NCBI RefSeq assembly: GCF_014842975.1
Contig: NZ_JACYXK010000029.1
Location: 434,001-498,000, forward strand
Direction: 5' to 3'
DNA from: Rhodanobacter sp. DHB23
GTDB taxonomy: Bacteria > Pseudomonadota > Gammaproteobacteria > Xanthomonadales > Rhodanobacteraceae
Length of the DNA stretch: 64,000 nt
In this document: piece after piece, positions 27,165 through 34,808 of the stretch
Layout: each line of letters opens with the position of its first letter
Position numbering within the stretch: the first letter of the stretch is position 1
The notes under the pieces: model-generated
Database searches by the model: none
Told to the model about the DNA's origin: nothing
What the model saw: the letters and a program-made list of their open reading frames with translations, nothing else
Translations under genes and position numbers: made by a program

Positions 27165-27862
27165 GGCGCGCTCCCTTTGGCCGGCAGCGGTTGCGCGGCG
27201 AACCAGCCGGCCACGGCGTCGATCTCCTGCGGCGTGAGCTGCTGCGCGACGTGCCGCATAAGTTGCAGCGGATCGTTGTGGCGCGCGCCCTGCTGCCACG
27301 CGCGCAACTGCGCCGCGATGTAGGCGGCGGGCTGGCCGGCCAGCGGCGGGAAGTTCGCGCCCACGCCCACGCCGCCGGGCGCGTGGCATTGCGTGCAGGC
27401 GGGCAGCCCGCGGCTCCAGTCGCCATGCGTGGCGAGCCGTTCGCCGCCGGCATCGGGCCTGGCTGCCGCAGGATGCGCGGGCAAGGGCAGGGCGCTGTAG
27501 TACTTCGCCAGCGCGGCGCGTTCGTCTTCGCTGAGTGCGCTGGCGTTCGGCTGCATCACCGGATTCGCACGGCTGCCGTTGGCGAAGTCGTCAAGCTGCT
27601 TTTGCAGGTAGGCGGCATCGAGTCCGGCCAGCCGCGGATAGCCGTTGATCGCCATGCCGCCGCCGTCGACGCCATGGCAGGCCATGCAGGGCGCAGCGCC
27701 CTTGCCGTTGCCTTGCCGGGTGATCACCGCGGCATCGGTGGCGTTGGCAGCGAACGGAATCAGCGTGAGCACCAGCAGGAGCGCTGCAAGCGACAACCTT
27801 GTCTCCCCTCTCCCGCTTGCGGGAGACGGGTTGGGGGAGAGGGCACGCACTTGCCTCGACAT
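27161..27862 (-). CDS. tsdB: TsdB-like diheme cytochrome c (c4 family), start uncertain
   Basis: Diheme cytochrome with CMACH and CTQCH motifs and YPRLAGLDAAYLQKQLDDF, typical of cytochrome c4; the probable electron acceptor of TsdA. The hydrophobic export segment is SLAALLLVLTLIPFAANATD. ATG 27862 gives 233 residues but its N-terminus (ALSPNPSPASGRGETR) is encoded by an interspersed repeat. A TTG at 27796, with GGGGAG upstream, gives 211 residues and avoids it. The 3' end overlaps the tsdA start by 4 bp. Confidence 0.82.
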   Translation of the reverse strand: MSRQVRALSPNPSPASGRGETRLSLAALLLVLTLIPFAANATDAAVITRQGNGKGAAPCMACHGVDGGGMAINGYPRLAGLDAAYLQKQLDDFANGSRANPVMQPNASALSEDERAALAKYYSALPLPAHPAAARPDAGGERLATHGDWSRGLPACTQCHAPGGVGVGANFPPLAGQPAAYIAAQLRAWQQGARHNDPLQLMRHVAQQLTPQEIDAVAGWFAAQPLPAKGSAP

Positions 27863-28000
27863 TTCGCGCTGCCCGCACGCCCGCTCCCGCCCTGACTCGC
27901 GCCAGCCCTGCCGCTCGCCCCTGCGGGGCCAGCTTCGCTGTTCCGCAGGCGCATCCTGCGCCTGCAGGTCGGGCACCCTCTCCCGCATGCTGGAGAGGGG
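27803..28000. repeat. Composite palindromic repeat, family 2, copy 1 (long form)
   Basis: Outer parts CCCCTCTCCCGCTTGCGGGAG and CACCCTCTCCCGCATGCTGG bracket about 130 bp of other DNA. The left part overlaps the start region of tsdB. Related copies are at 33026, 39008 and 51708. Confidence 0.8.
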
Positions 28001-28039
28001 ATGACTGGCCGGCTGTCGTTTGCGCATGGTTCGCGAGCC

Positions 28040-28978
28040 TCACTTCGGCGACTGGAAGCCGTACTTGCGGTAGATCGCCTGTGCCACCGGGCCTTGCATG
28101 AACTCGTAGAAAGCCTTCGCCGCCTGCGGGTGCGGTGCGGCCTTCAGGCGCGCCACGGTGTAGATGCCGACGGCGTTCTGCGCCGCGGGGATCGCCACGG
28201 TTTCCACCGGGTGGTGCAGGATCTGCTGCTGGAAATACGCCTCGGTCGACCACACCGGCGCCGCGTCCGACTCGCCCTGCAGCACACGCAGCGGCGATTG
28301 CCGATGGTGGATGGTGGTGAGGAAGGTGCTGCCGTCCTGCACCTTGGTGACCATGATGGCGTGGTCCAGCGCGTCGCCGCCGGCTTTGCGGTAACCGTCC
28401 TCGATCTGCTTCGCGATGCCTTCCCAGGCCGGGTTCGGCATGCTCACGCGCACGTCGGGACGGCCGAGGTCCTTGAACCCCTCGATGTGCTTCGGGTTGC
28501 CTTTCGCCACCAGGATCGCCAGCGGATTGCGCGCGTAGTCGGCGCTGGCGGCGAACCAGCCGTGCTGTTGCTGCAGCCGATCGACCGCGCCCTTGCCGGC
28601 CGTATAGACGTCCGGTTTCAGCGCCAGGCGCAGGTTGCCCATCACCAGCACGCCGCTGTCGATCTGCTTGGCGAGGATGCCGGGCGGCAGGGTCTCCACG
28701 AACACGCGCTGGTACTCGGGATGCGCCTGCCTGAACGCGGCGACCAGGTCGTGCACCACCATGAACTGGTTGCCGGCGAAGAACACGGTGAGCTGCGGAT
28801 CGACCACGTCGCCGTGCAGGTCGGCGATGGCGTCGAACGGCGGCACGCTGAACTGCATGCCTGCGGGGGGTGGGTTCCACGGGGGCAGGTAGTCGGATTG
28901 GGTCTGGGTGGCGGCCTGGGTGGTGGCGCAGGTTGCAGCCAGCACGAGGGCAGCCATCCACGGGTACTTGTGCTTCAT
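28040..28978 (-). CDS. Periplasmic substrate-binding protein (oxyanion/ModA-like), stand-alone
   Basis: 312 residues. The signal peptide MKHKYPWMAALVLAATCATTQA precedes a type-2 periplasmic binding fold (LTVFFAGNQFMVVHDLVAAF; NPLAILVAKGNPKHIEGFKDL; AVGIYTVARLK; FYEFMQGPVAQAIYRKYGF), resembling molybdate/sulfate/phosphate binders. No ABC permease or ATPase is nearby. ATG 28978 has TTGGGGAAT upstream. Inside this cluster it could bind a sulfur oxyanion as a sensor or donor, but its ligand is unknown. Confidence 0.8.
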   Translation of the reverse strand: MKHKYPWMAALVLAATCATTQAATQTQSDYLPPWNPPPAGMQFSVPPFDAIADLHGDVVDPQLTVFFAGNQFMVVHDLVAAFRQAHPEYQRVFVETLPPGILAKQIDSGVLVMGNLRLALKPDVYTAGKGAVDRLQQQHGWFAASADYARNPLAILVAKGNPKHIEGFKDLGRPDVRVSMPNPAWEGIAKQIEDGYRKAGGDALDHAIMVTKVQDGSTFLTTIHHRQSPLRVLQGESDAAPVWSTEAYFQQQILHHPVETVAIPAAQNAVGIYTVARLKAAPHPQAAKAFYEFMQGPVAQAIYRKYGFQSPK

Positions 28979-29021
28979 CGGTATTCCCCAAAGCAACAGC
29001 AGAGCAAGAGCGCATGCCTAT

Positions 29022-29163
29022 GCTTGAAAAGTGCATCCTGCACTTTTCAAGCTCGCCGAGTCCGGCTAAGCCGGACTCGGCTCCGTTCGGGCAGGCGCGT
29101 GCCGCGCCTGCCCGACGTCGGGCCATCCATGGCCCGGCTGATGCCCCTTACAGGGGCATCAGC
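29022..29163 (-). repeat. Array of five consecutive perfect hairpins
   Basis: Five different perfect inverted repeats lie almost edge to edge: 29022-29052 (14-bp stem, loop TCC), 29055-29081 (12 bp, loop TAA), 29087-29115 (13 bp, loop TGC), 29119-29136 (8 bp, loop CC) and 29137-29163 (12 bp, loop TAC). The last includes the final four codons (Leu-Met-Pro-Leu) and stop of the dsrE-like gene. The array lies between the dsrE-like and binding-protein genes, within the transcribed region. Confidence 0.95.
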
Positions 29164-29687
29164 GCATAGCCCTGCTGCTGCAGTCCGGTGATCGTGGTGA
29201 GCGCGGACAGCGCCACCTCCACATCCTGCGCCACCCAGGCGTCCTCGAAATGGTTCTCGGCCACCGCCTGCCCGCACACCGCGAGCGTGATGCCCGCCTT
29301 GCGCAACTGCGCGATCGCAGCCAGGTTGGGGTTGGCCACGCCGAACTTCGCGCGGTAGTGCGCGTCATCCAGCACCAGCGCGGTGGCCGGGCCGTAGGCG
29401 ATGGCGACGAACTTCAGGTGGGCCAGCGGCACGCCCGAGGCGGCGTACAGGTTCACCGTGCGCGCCACGCGCTCGAGTGCCGGGTTGACCTGGTCGGGCT
29501 TGTCGCTGGCCCGGGTCATCGCGAACACCACCTTGTAGGTGGCGTTGCGGTCCGGCAGGAAGGCCGCGTGCGGCACCGGATGGAACGCTCCGGCCGCCGT
29601 GATGACGGGCGCCGGGTTGTCGGCCGCCATCGCGGCGGCAGGCAGCAGGCTGAGTACGAGCAGACCGGAAAGCAGCAGGCGGGACAT
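29148..29687 (-). CDS. DsrE-family protein with signal peptide (periplasmic sulfur carrier-like)
   Basis: 179 residues. Signal peptide MSRLLLSGLLVLSLLPAAAMA, then a DsrE/DsrF-like fold (YKVVFAMTRASD; LARVARTVNLYAASGVPL-like; VAIAYGPATALVLDD) with a single Cys in GITLAVCGQAVAENHF, where DsrE proteins carry persulfide. ATG 29687 has GAGG 5 nt upstream. First gene of the minus-strand sulfur cluster. The last residues (ALMPL) are part of a perfect inverted repeat, so the C-terminus may be repeat-derived. Confidence 0.85.
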   Translation of the reverse strand: MSRLLLSGLLVLSLLPAAAMAADNPAPVITAAGAFHPVPHAAFLPDRNATYKVVFAMTRASDKPDQVNPALERVARTVNLYAASGVPLAHLKFVAIAYGPATALVLDDAHYRAKFGVANPNLAAIAQLRKAGITLAVCGQAVAENHFEDAWVAQDVEVALSALTTITGLQQQGYALMPL

Positions 29688-29799
29688 GGCGACCTCGGTT
29701 CGTGGCGGCGCGGATGCGCGTCGCCGCATGCTAGGCCGGCCCGCGGCGATAAGCCAAGGCGGTTTTGATGATGGTGGCGATAAACCTGCCTGATGGTTG

Positions 29800-29819
29800 A
29801 ATTTTGCCGCAACAAAATT
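29800..29819 (+). promoter_or_regulatory. Putative MarR operator 1 (7-6-7 inverted repeat)
   Basis: AATTTTG-CCGCAA-CAAAATT is a perfect inverted repeat in the intergenic region between the sulfur cluster and marR. It has the same geometry as operator 2, and the two centres are exactly 30 bp apart. Confidence 0.75.
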
Positions 29820-29829
29820 GGCCACAAAC

Positions 29830-29849
29830 ATATTTGCCTTGACAAATAT
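29830..29849 (+). promoter_or_regulatory. Putative MarR operator 2 overlapping the marR promoter
   Basis: ATATTTG-CCTTGA-CAAATAT is a perfect inverted repeat overlapping the -35 hexamer. A second overlapping inverted repeat, TTGCCTTG ... CAAGGCAA (29834-29860), covers most of the promoter spacer. Confidence 0.8.
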
Positions 29850-29866
29850 TCCCAAGGCAATAGAAT
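29839..29866 (+). promoter_or_regulatory. Promoter of the marR-efflux operon
   Basis: TTGACA (29839-29844), a 16-nt spacer and TAGAAT (29861-29866) lie 8 bp before the GTG start, so the transcript has almost no leader. The -35 lies inside operator 2, consistent with autorepression. Confidence 0.8.
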
Positions 29867-29874
29867 GCGCGGCT

Positions 29875-30333
29875 GTGAACACTCATTCGACCTCTACTTC
29901 CACTCCCCGTGAAAGCCTCGGCGTGCTGCTGGGCCTCGTGCGCACCGAGCTGGTGCGAGCCATGGAGGCGGAAATCGCCACCAAGGGCCTGGATCTGAAA
30001 TTCACCCAGTTCCTGATACTGAAGCGGCTCGCCCTGCTGGGGCCGATGAGCGCCACGGAGCTGGCCCGCGCAGTGGAACTGGATGGCGGCGCGATGACCC
30101 GCCAGCTCGACCAGCTCGAGCGCAAGGGCTACCTGCGCCGCTGCCCGCACGAACAGGACCGGCGCGCGCTGCGCATCGAACTGACCGCCGAGGGCAACGC
30201 GCTGTGGCAACAGCTCACCAGCTGCAACGATCGTGTATTGACCTCGGCGCAGGCTTCGCTGGCGGCAGACGAGCGCGCGCACCTGCACGACTACCTGGAG
30301 CGGGTGCTGCACGCGCTCCGCAACAGAAACTGA
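29875..30333 (+). CDS. MarR family transcriptional regulator
   Basis: 152-residue winged-helix regulator: MSATELARAVELDGGAMTRQLDQLERKGYLRRCPHEQDRRALRIELT covers the recognition helix and the wing with the DxR motif. GTG 29875, (M)NTHSTSTSTPRESLGVLLG, is chosen because the promoter lies immediately upstream; the longer open frame would run through the operators. It leads a tolC-emrA-emrB type operon and probably represses it, releasing on binding of phenolic or drug-like ligands. Confidence 0.92.
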   Translation: MNTHSTSTSTPRESLGVLLGLVRTELVRAMEAEIATKGLDLKFTQFLILKRLALLGPMSATELARAVELDGGAMTRQLDQLERKGYLRRCPHEQDRRALRIELTAEGNALWQQLTSCNDRVLTSAQASLAADERAHLHDYLERVLHALRNRN

Positions 30334-30356
30334 CTTTCCAACGAGACCGAAAGCTC

Positions 30357-31829
30357 ATGCGTCTGCACCTCCTTGCGGCAGCGGTCGGGTTGACCCTCGT
30401 GCTGGCCGGTTGCGCCAGCAGCGGCGACCTGCACACCGACGGCACGCCGATCGCCCCATCTTCGCTGCAGGCCACGCAAAGCCTGGCGGGCGTGCCGGCC
30501 AACGCGACCTGGCCCGCCGCCGACTGGTGGACCGGCCTCGGCGATCCGCAGCTCGACGCGCTGATCACCGAAGCGCTGGCCGACAACCCCTCGCTGGCCG
30601 TGGCCGATGCCCGCGCGCACCAGGCGCAGGCTGTGGCGGGTGTGGCCAATGCCGCGCGCCAGCCCACCTTCAACGTGGGCGGCAGCGTGGCCGAAGCGCG
30701 CATCCCCACCACCCTGCCGGGCCTGGGCAACGGCCACCTGACGCCGGCCAGCTATGTGTATGGCAGCTTCAACTGGGACATCGACCTGTGGGGCGGCAAG
30801 CGCGCCGCCTGGGAAGCAGCGGTGGGCCAGGCACGCGCCGCCGAAGTCGAGGCCCGCGCCGCGCGCGTGGAACTCTCCAGCAACGTGGCCCGTGCCTACG
30901 TGCAGCTGGGCTACGCCTACACCCAGCAGGACCTGGCCAAGGCCGAGCTGCAACGCGCCGATGCCGCGCGCAAGCTCACCGCGCAACGCGTGGCCGCCGG
31001 CATCGACAACCAGATGCAGCTGAAGCAGGGCGACGCCGAAGTGGCGAGCGCACAGGAGCAGCTGGCGGTGGCCGGTCGTGCGATCGATGCCGCGCAGTCG
31101 GCGCTGTCGGTGTTGCTGGGCAAGGGTCCGGACCGCGGCCGCGAGATCGGCCGCCCGCAGCTGTTGTCGCCCGCCGAACTCGCCGTGCCAGCCAACCTGC
31201 CGGTGGACCTGGTGGGGCATCGCGCCGACCTGGTCGCCGCGCGCTGGCGCGTGGAAGCCGCCGGCAAGGACATCAAGGCTGCGAAAACCACCTTCCTGCC
31301 CAACCTCAACCTGGGCGCAATGGTCGGCCTGATCTCGATGGGACAAGCCAGCATGTTCCAGTTGCCGGCACGCTTCTACGACGTGGCCCCGGCGGTGAGC
31401 CTGCCGGTGTTCGACGGCGGTCGCCTGCGCGCGAACCTGTCCGGCAAGGACGCGCAGTACGACCTCGCCGTGGCGCAGTACAACCAGACCCTGGTGCGCG
31501 CGATCAACGACGTCGCCGACGATGTCGATGCGCTGCAGTCGCTGCAGCAGCAGGCCGAGGCGCAGGAGCGCGCGCTGGCCGCCGCGAAGGACGCCGAGCA
31601 GCTCGCCGAGCAGCGCTACCAGGCCGGCGTGGGCAGCTACCTGGAGACGCTCACGGTGCGCCAGCAACTGCTCGTCGCCGAGCAGCGCATGGCCAGCCTG
31701 AAGGCACAGCAAAGCGACCAGTCCGTGCAGCTGATCCTCGCGCTCGGCGGCGGCTACCGCCCCGGCGCGGAGCAGACGCCGCCGGTATCGAACACTCCCG
31801 ATTCCCCCGCATCCGAACAGCATCACTGA
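30357..31829 (+). CDS. Outer-membrane efflux lipoprotein (NodT/OprM family)
   Basis: 490 residues. The lipoprotein signal MRLHLLAAAVGLTLVLAGCAS has lipobox LAGC. Two OEP repeats follow, with family motifs WTGLGDPQLDALITEALADN and FDGGRLRANLSGKDAQYDLA. It forms the outer-membrane channel of the tripartite pump encoded by the next two genes. ATG 30357 follows GAAAGCTC, 23 bp after the marR stop. Confidence 0.93.
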   Translation: MRLHLLAAAVGLTLVLAGCASSGDLHTDGTPIAPSSLQATQSLAGVPANATWPAADWWTGLGDPQLDALITEALADNPSLAVADARAHQAQAVAGVANAARQPTFNVGGSVAEARIPTTLPGLGNGHLTPASYVYGSFNWDIDLWGGKRAAWEAAVGQARAAEVEARAARVELSSNVARAYVQLGYAYTQQDLAKAELQRADAARKLTAQRVAAGIDNQMQLKQGDAEVASAQEQLAVAGRAIDAAQSALSVLLGKGPDRGREIGRPQLLSPAELAVPANLPVDLVGHRADLVAARWRVEAAGKDIKAAKTTFLPNLNLGAMVGLISMGQASMFQLPARFYDVAPAVSLPVFDGGRLRANLSGKDAQYDLAVAQYNQTLVRAINDVADDVDALQSLQQQAEAQERALAAAKDAEQLAEQRYQAGVGSYLETLTVRQQLLVAEQRMASLKAQQSDQSVQLILALGGGYRPGAEQTPPVSNTPDSPASEQHH

Positions 31830-31838
31830 GGCAGATCC

Positions 31839-33017
31839 ATGTCCAGCCAGAATCCCACCGCGGCCGCAGCGCCGCAGAACAACAAGCGCGGTTTCCTGCT
31901 CCGCGCGCTCGCCGCGGTCGTGGTGCTTGCCGCGATCGCCTGGGCCGTGTGGTACTTCCTCGACGGCCGCTGGTACGAAGGCACGGACGACGCCTACGTC
32001 AGTGGCAACGTGGTGCAGATCACGCCGCAGATTCCCGGCACCGTGGTCACCATCGGCGCCGACGATGGCGATCTGGTGAAGCAGGGCGACGTGCTGGTGA
32101 AGCTCGACAAGTCCAACGCCGATGTCGCGCTGGCCAGCGCCAAGGCCAACCTCGCCGCCACCGTGCGCAAGGTGCGCGGCCTGTACAGCGCGGTCAGTGG
32201 CGCCGAGGCCAGTGTGGCGGTGCAGAAGGTGGCGGTGCAGAAGGCGCAGGCCGATTACGACCGCCGCGTGGCGCTGGCGAAGACCGGCGCGATCTCCGCC
32301 GAGGAACTGTCGCACGTGCGCGATGCGCTGACCGCCGCGCAGAGCGCGCTGGTCACCGCCCAGCAGCAGTACCAGACCAACAAGGTGTTGGTCGACGACA
32401 CCGTGGTCGCTTCGCATCCCGACGTGCAGGCCGCCGCCGCGCAACTGCGCTCCGCCTACCTCGACGACCTGCGCACCACCATCGTCGCGCCGGTGACCGG
32501 CTATGTGGCGATGCGCTCGGTGCAGCTGGGCCAGCGCATCGCGCCGGGCGCGCCGCTGATGGCGGTGGTGCCGCTGCACCAGGTGTGGATCGACGCCAAC
32601 TTCAAGGAAACCCAGCTCACCCACATGCGCATCGGCCAGTCGGTGGAGATCACCTCCGACGTATACGGCAGCGCGGTGAAGTACGACGGCAAGGTGGAAA
32701 GCCTGGGCATCGGCACCGGCAGCGCGTTCTCGCTGCTGCCAGCGCAGAACGCCACCGGCAACTGGATCAAGATCGTGCAGCGCATCCCGGCGCGCGTGGT
32801 GTTCGCCGATCCGGCCCAGCTGGACAAGCACCCGCTGCGCATCGGCATGTCGCTGGACGTGGAGGTGAACCTGCACGACCAGAACGGCCCGATGCTGGCG
32901 CAGCAGCCGCCGACGCAACCGGCCTTCAGCACCGACGTGTACGAGCAGCAGGCGGCCAAGGCCGACGCGCTGATCGGCGAGATCATCCACGCCAACATGG
33001 CAGGTGGCGGCAAATAA
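31839..33017 (+). CDS. emrA: EmrA-type membrane fusion protein (HlyD family)
   Basis: 392 residues. One N-terminal membrane helix (FLLRALAAVVVLAAIAWAVW) is followed by EGTDDAYVSGNVVQITPQIP, the diagnostic EmrA/HlyD lipoyl half-motif, a long coiled coil, and APVTGYVAMRSVQLGQRIAPG, the second lipoyl half. It bridges the inner-membrane EmrB and the outer-membrane channel. It starts 9 bp after the channel gene. Confidence 0.95.
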   Translation: MSSQNPTAAAAPQNNKRGFLLRALAAVVVLAAIAWAVWYFLDGRWYEGTDDAYVSGNVVQITPQIPGTVVTIGADDGDLVKQGDVLVKLDKSNADVALASAKANLAATVRKVRGLYSAVSGAEASVAVQKVAVQKAQADYDRRVALAKTGAISAEELSHVRDALTAAQSALVTAQQQYQTNKVLVDDTVVASHPDVQAAAAQLRSAYLDDLRTTIVAPVTGYVAMRSVQLGQRIAPGAPLMAVVPLHQVWIDANFKETQLTHMRIGQSVEITSDVYGSAVKYDGKVESLGIGTGSAFSLLPAQNATGNWIKIVQRIPARVVFADPAQLDKHPLRIGMSLDVEVNLHDQNGPMLAQQPPTQPAFSTDVYEQQAAKADALIGEIIHANMAGGGK

Positions 33018-33025
33018 CGAAACAA

Positions 33026-33139
33026 GCCCCGCTCCCGCTCGCGGGAGAGGGGTTGGGGAGAGGGCGCTCTTGCAAGCGCGCGAAAAGCCGAACCCTCTCC
33101 CGCCCTTCGGGCACCCTCTCCCGCAAGCGGGCGAGGGCA
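33026..33139. repeat. Composite palindromic repeat, family 2, copy 2
   Basis: About 114 bp between emrA and emrB: GCTCGCGGGAGAGGGGTTGG ... CACCCTCTCCCGCAAGCGGG. Nearly the reverse complement of the copy at 51708. Being inside the operon it may affect mRNA stability. Confidence 0.85.
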
Positions 33140-33167
33140 ATACCGGATCACCGACCGACACGGTTCC

Positions 33168-34697
33168 ATGAGCAGCCATTTCCGTCCACCGAATCTCGCC
33201 GTCACCACGATCGGGTTGTCGCTGGCCACCTTCATGCAGGTGCTGGACACCACCATCGCGAACGTGTCGCTGCCGACCATCGCCGGCAACCTCGGCGTGA
33301 GCAACGACCAGAGCACCTGGGTCATCACCTCGTTCGCGGTGAGCATGGCGATCGCGCTGCCGCTGACCGGCTTCCTCACCCGCCGCTTCGGCGAGGTGAA
33401 GCTGTTCGTGTGGTGCACCATCCTGTTCTCGATCACCTCGTTCATGTGCGGCGTATCGCAGAGCATGGGCATGCTGCTGCTGTTCCGCGCGCTGCAGGGC
33501 GCGGTGGCCGGCCCCATGTACCCGATCACGCAAAGCCTGCTGATCGGCACCTATCCGAACGAAAAACGCGGCATGGCGCTGGCGTTGCTGTCGATGGTGA
33601 CCGTGGTGGCGCCGATCGCCGGCCCGATCCTTGGCGGCTGGATCACCGACAATTATTCGTGGCCGTGGATCTTCTTCATCAACGTGCCGATCGGCATCTT
33701 CGCCAGCGTGGTGGTGGCGAACCAGTTGCGCGGCAAGCCGGAGCGGCTGGAACGGCCGCGGGTGGACTACGTCGGCCTGGTCACCCTGATCATCGGCGTG
33801 GGTGCGCTGCAGATCGTGCTGGACAAGGGCAACGACGAGGACTGGTTCAACTCGCAGTTCATCGTCATTACCAGCATCGTCTCGGCGGTCGCGCTGGCGG
33901 TGTTCCTGATCTGGGAGCTCACCGACAAGGACCCGATCGTCGACCTGCGCCTGTTCCGCCACCGCAACTTCACCGCCGGCACGCTGGCGCTGATCCTGGC
34001 CTACGCCGCGTTCTTCTCGATCTCGCTGCTGGTGCCGCTGTGGCTGCAGCAGACGCTGGGCTACACCTCCACCTGGGCCGGCTTCGCCACCGCGCCGCTG
34101 GGCATCATCCCGGTGCTGCTCACCTTCTTCGTGGGCAAGTACGCCACGCGCATGGACCTGCGCCTGCTCGCTGGGGCGTCCTTCGTGGTGATGGCCGGCA
34201 CCTGCTTCATGCGCTCGGACTTCTACGTCCAGGTGGACTTCTACCACGTGGCGATGGTGCAGCTGTTGCAGGGCCTGGGCGTGGCGCTGTTCTTCATGCC
34301 CACGCTGACCATCCTGCTGTCGGACCTGCAGACCAACGAGATCGCCGCGGGCTCGGGCCTGGCCACCTTCCTGCGCACGCTGGGCGGCAGCTTCGCCGCC
34401 TCGATCACCACGCTGATGTGGACGCGCCGCGCAGTGACCCACCACGAACAGCTCACCGAGCACATCAACCCGTACAACCCCGCCGCGCAGGCGGCGCTGC
34501 AGCAGCTCAGCCACGGCAACCCGCAACGCGGCGCCGAGGCACTCAACGGCATGATCACCCAGCAGGGCTTCCAGATCGCGTTCAACGAAGTCCTGCACGC
34601 TCTGGGCTGGATCTTCCTCAGCCTGATCGTGGTGATCTGGCTGGCCAAGCCGCCGTTCACGCCGAAGGCCGGCGCATCGAGCAGTGGCGGGCACTGA
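33168..34697 (+). CDS. emrB: EmrB/QacA-type MFS drug exporter (DHA2, 14 TM)
   Basis: 509 residues with 14 predicted helices. It begins MSSHFRPPNLAVTTIGLSLA. DHA2 motifs: LDTTIANVSLPTIAGNLGVS (motif D1), LTGFLTRRFGEVKLF (motif A) and PIAGPILGGWITDNYSWPWI (motif C). It uses the proton gradient to export hydrophobic drugs with EmrA and the outer-membrane channel. It lies 150 bp after emrA because a repeat element intervenes. Confidence 0.95.
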   Translation: MSSHFRPPNLAVTTIGLSLATFMQVLDTTIANVSLPTIAGNLGVSNDQSTWVITSFAVSMAIALPLTGFLTRRFGEVKLFVWCTILFSITSFMCGVSQSMGMLLLFRALQGAVAGPMYPITQSLLIGTYPNEKRGMALALLSMVTVVAPIAGPILGGWITDNYSWPWIFFINVPIGIFASVVVANQLRGKPERLERPRVDYVGLVTLIIGVGALQIVLDKGNDEDWFNSQFIVITSIVSAVALAVFLIWELTDKDPIVDLRLFRHRNFTAGTLALILAYAAFFSISLLVPLWLQQTLGYTSTWAGFATAPLGIIPVLLTFFVGKYATRMDLRLLAGASFVVMAGTCFMRSDFYVQVDFYHVAMVQLLQGLGVALFFMPTLTILLSDLQTNEIAAGSGLATFLRTLGGSFAASITTLMWTRRAVTHHEQLTEHINPYNPAAQAALQQLSHGNPQRGAEALNGMITQQGFQIAFNEVLHALGWIFLSLIVVIWLAKPPFTPKAGASSSGGH

Positions 34698-34766
34698 AGG
34701 CAGCGCTGCTTTCCGGCCTTCCCCTTTGTGCATGCAAGGGGAGGGAGAAAGCCCGCGCCGTGTGCT

Positions 34767-34800
34767 GCAGGCCGAGTGCGCTGTCCTGCACTCGGCCTGC
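34767..34800. terminator. Hairpin between convergent emrB and GH2 genes
   Basis: Perfect 13-bp stem GCAGGCCGAGTGC / GCACTCGGCCTGC with an 8-nt loop, followed by GGTTTG on the plus strand. It lies between convergent stop codons. Confidence 0.6.
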
Positions 34801-34808
34801 GGTTTGAA

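Noticed and set aside
30291-34733. Very long open frame (about 1480 codons) antisense to the marR-efflux operon
   Set aside because: It is His/Gln/Arg-rich with no domain or membrane pattern and mirrors the codon bias of the real genes on the other strand. High GC content removes stop codons and creates such frames.
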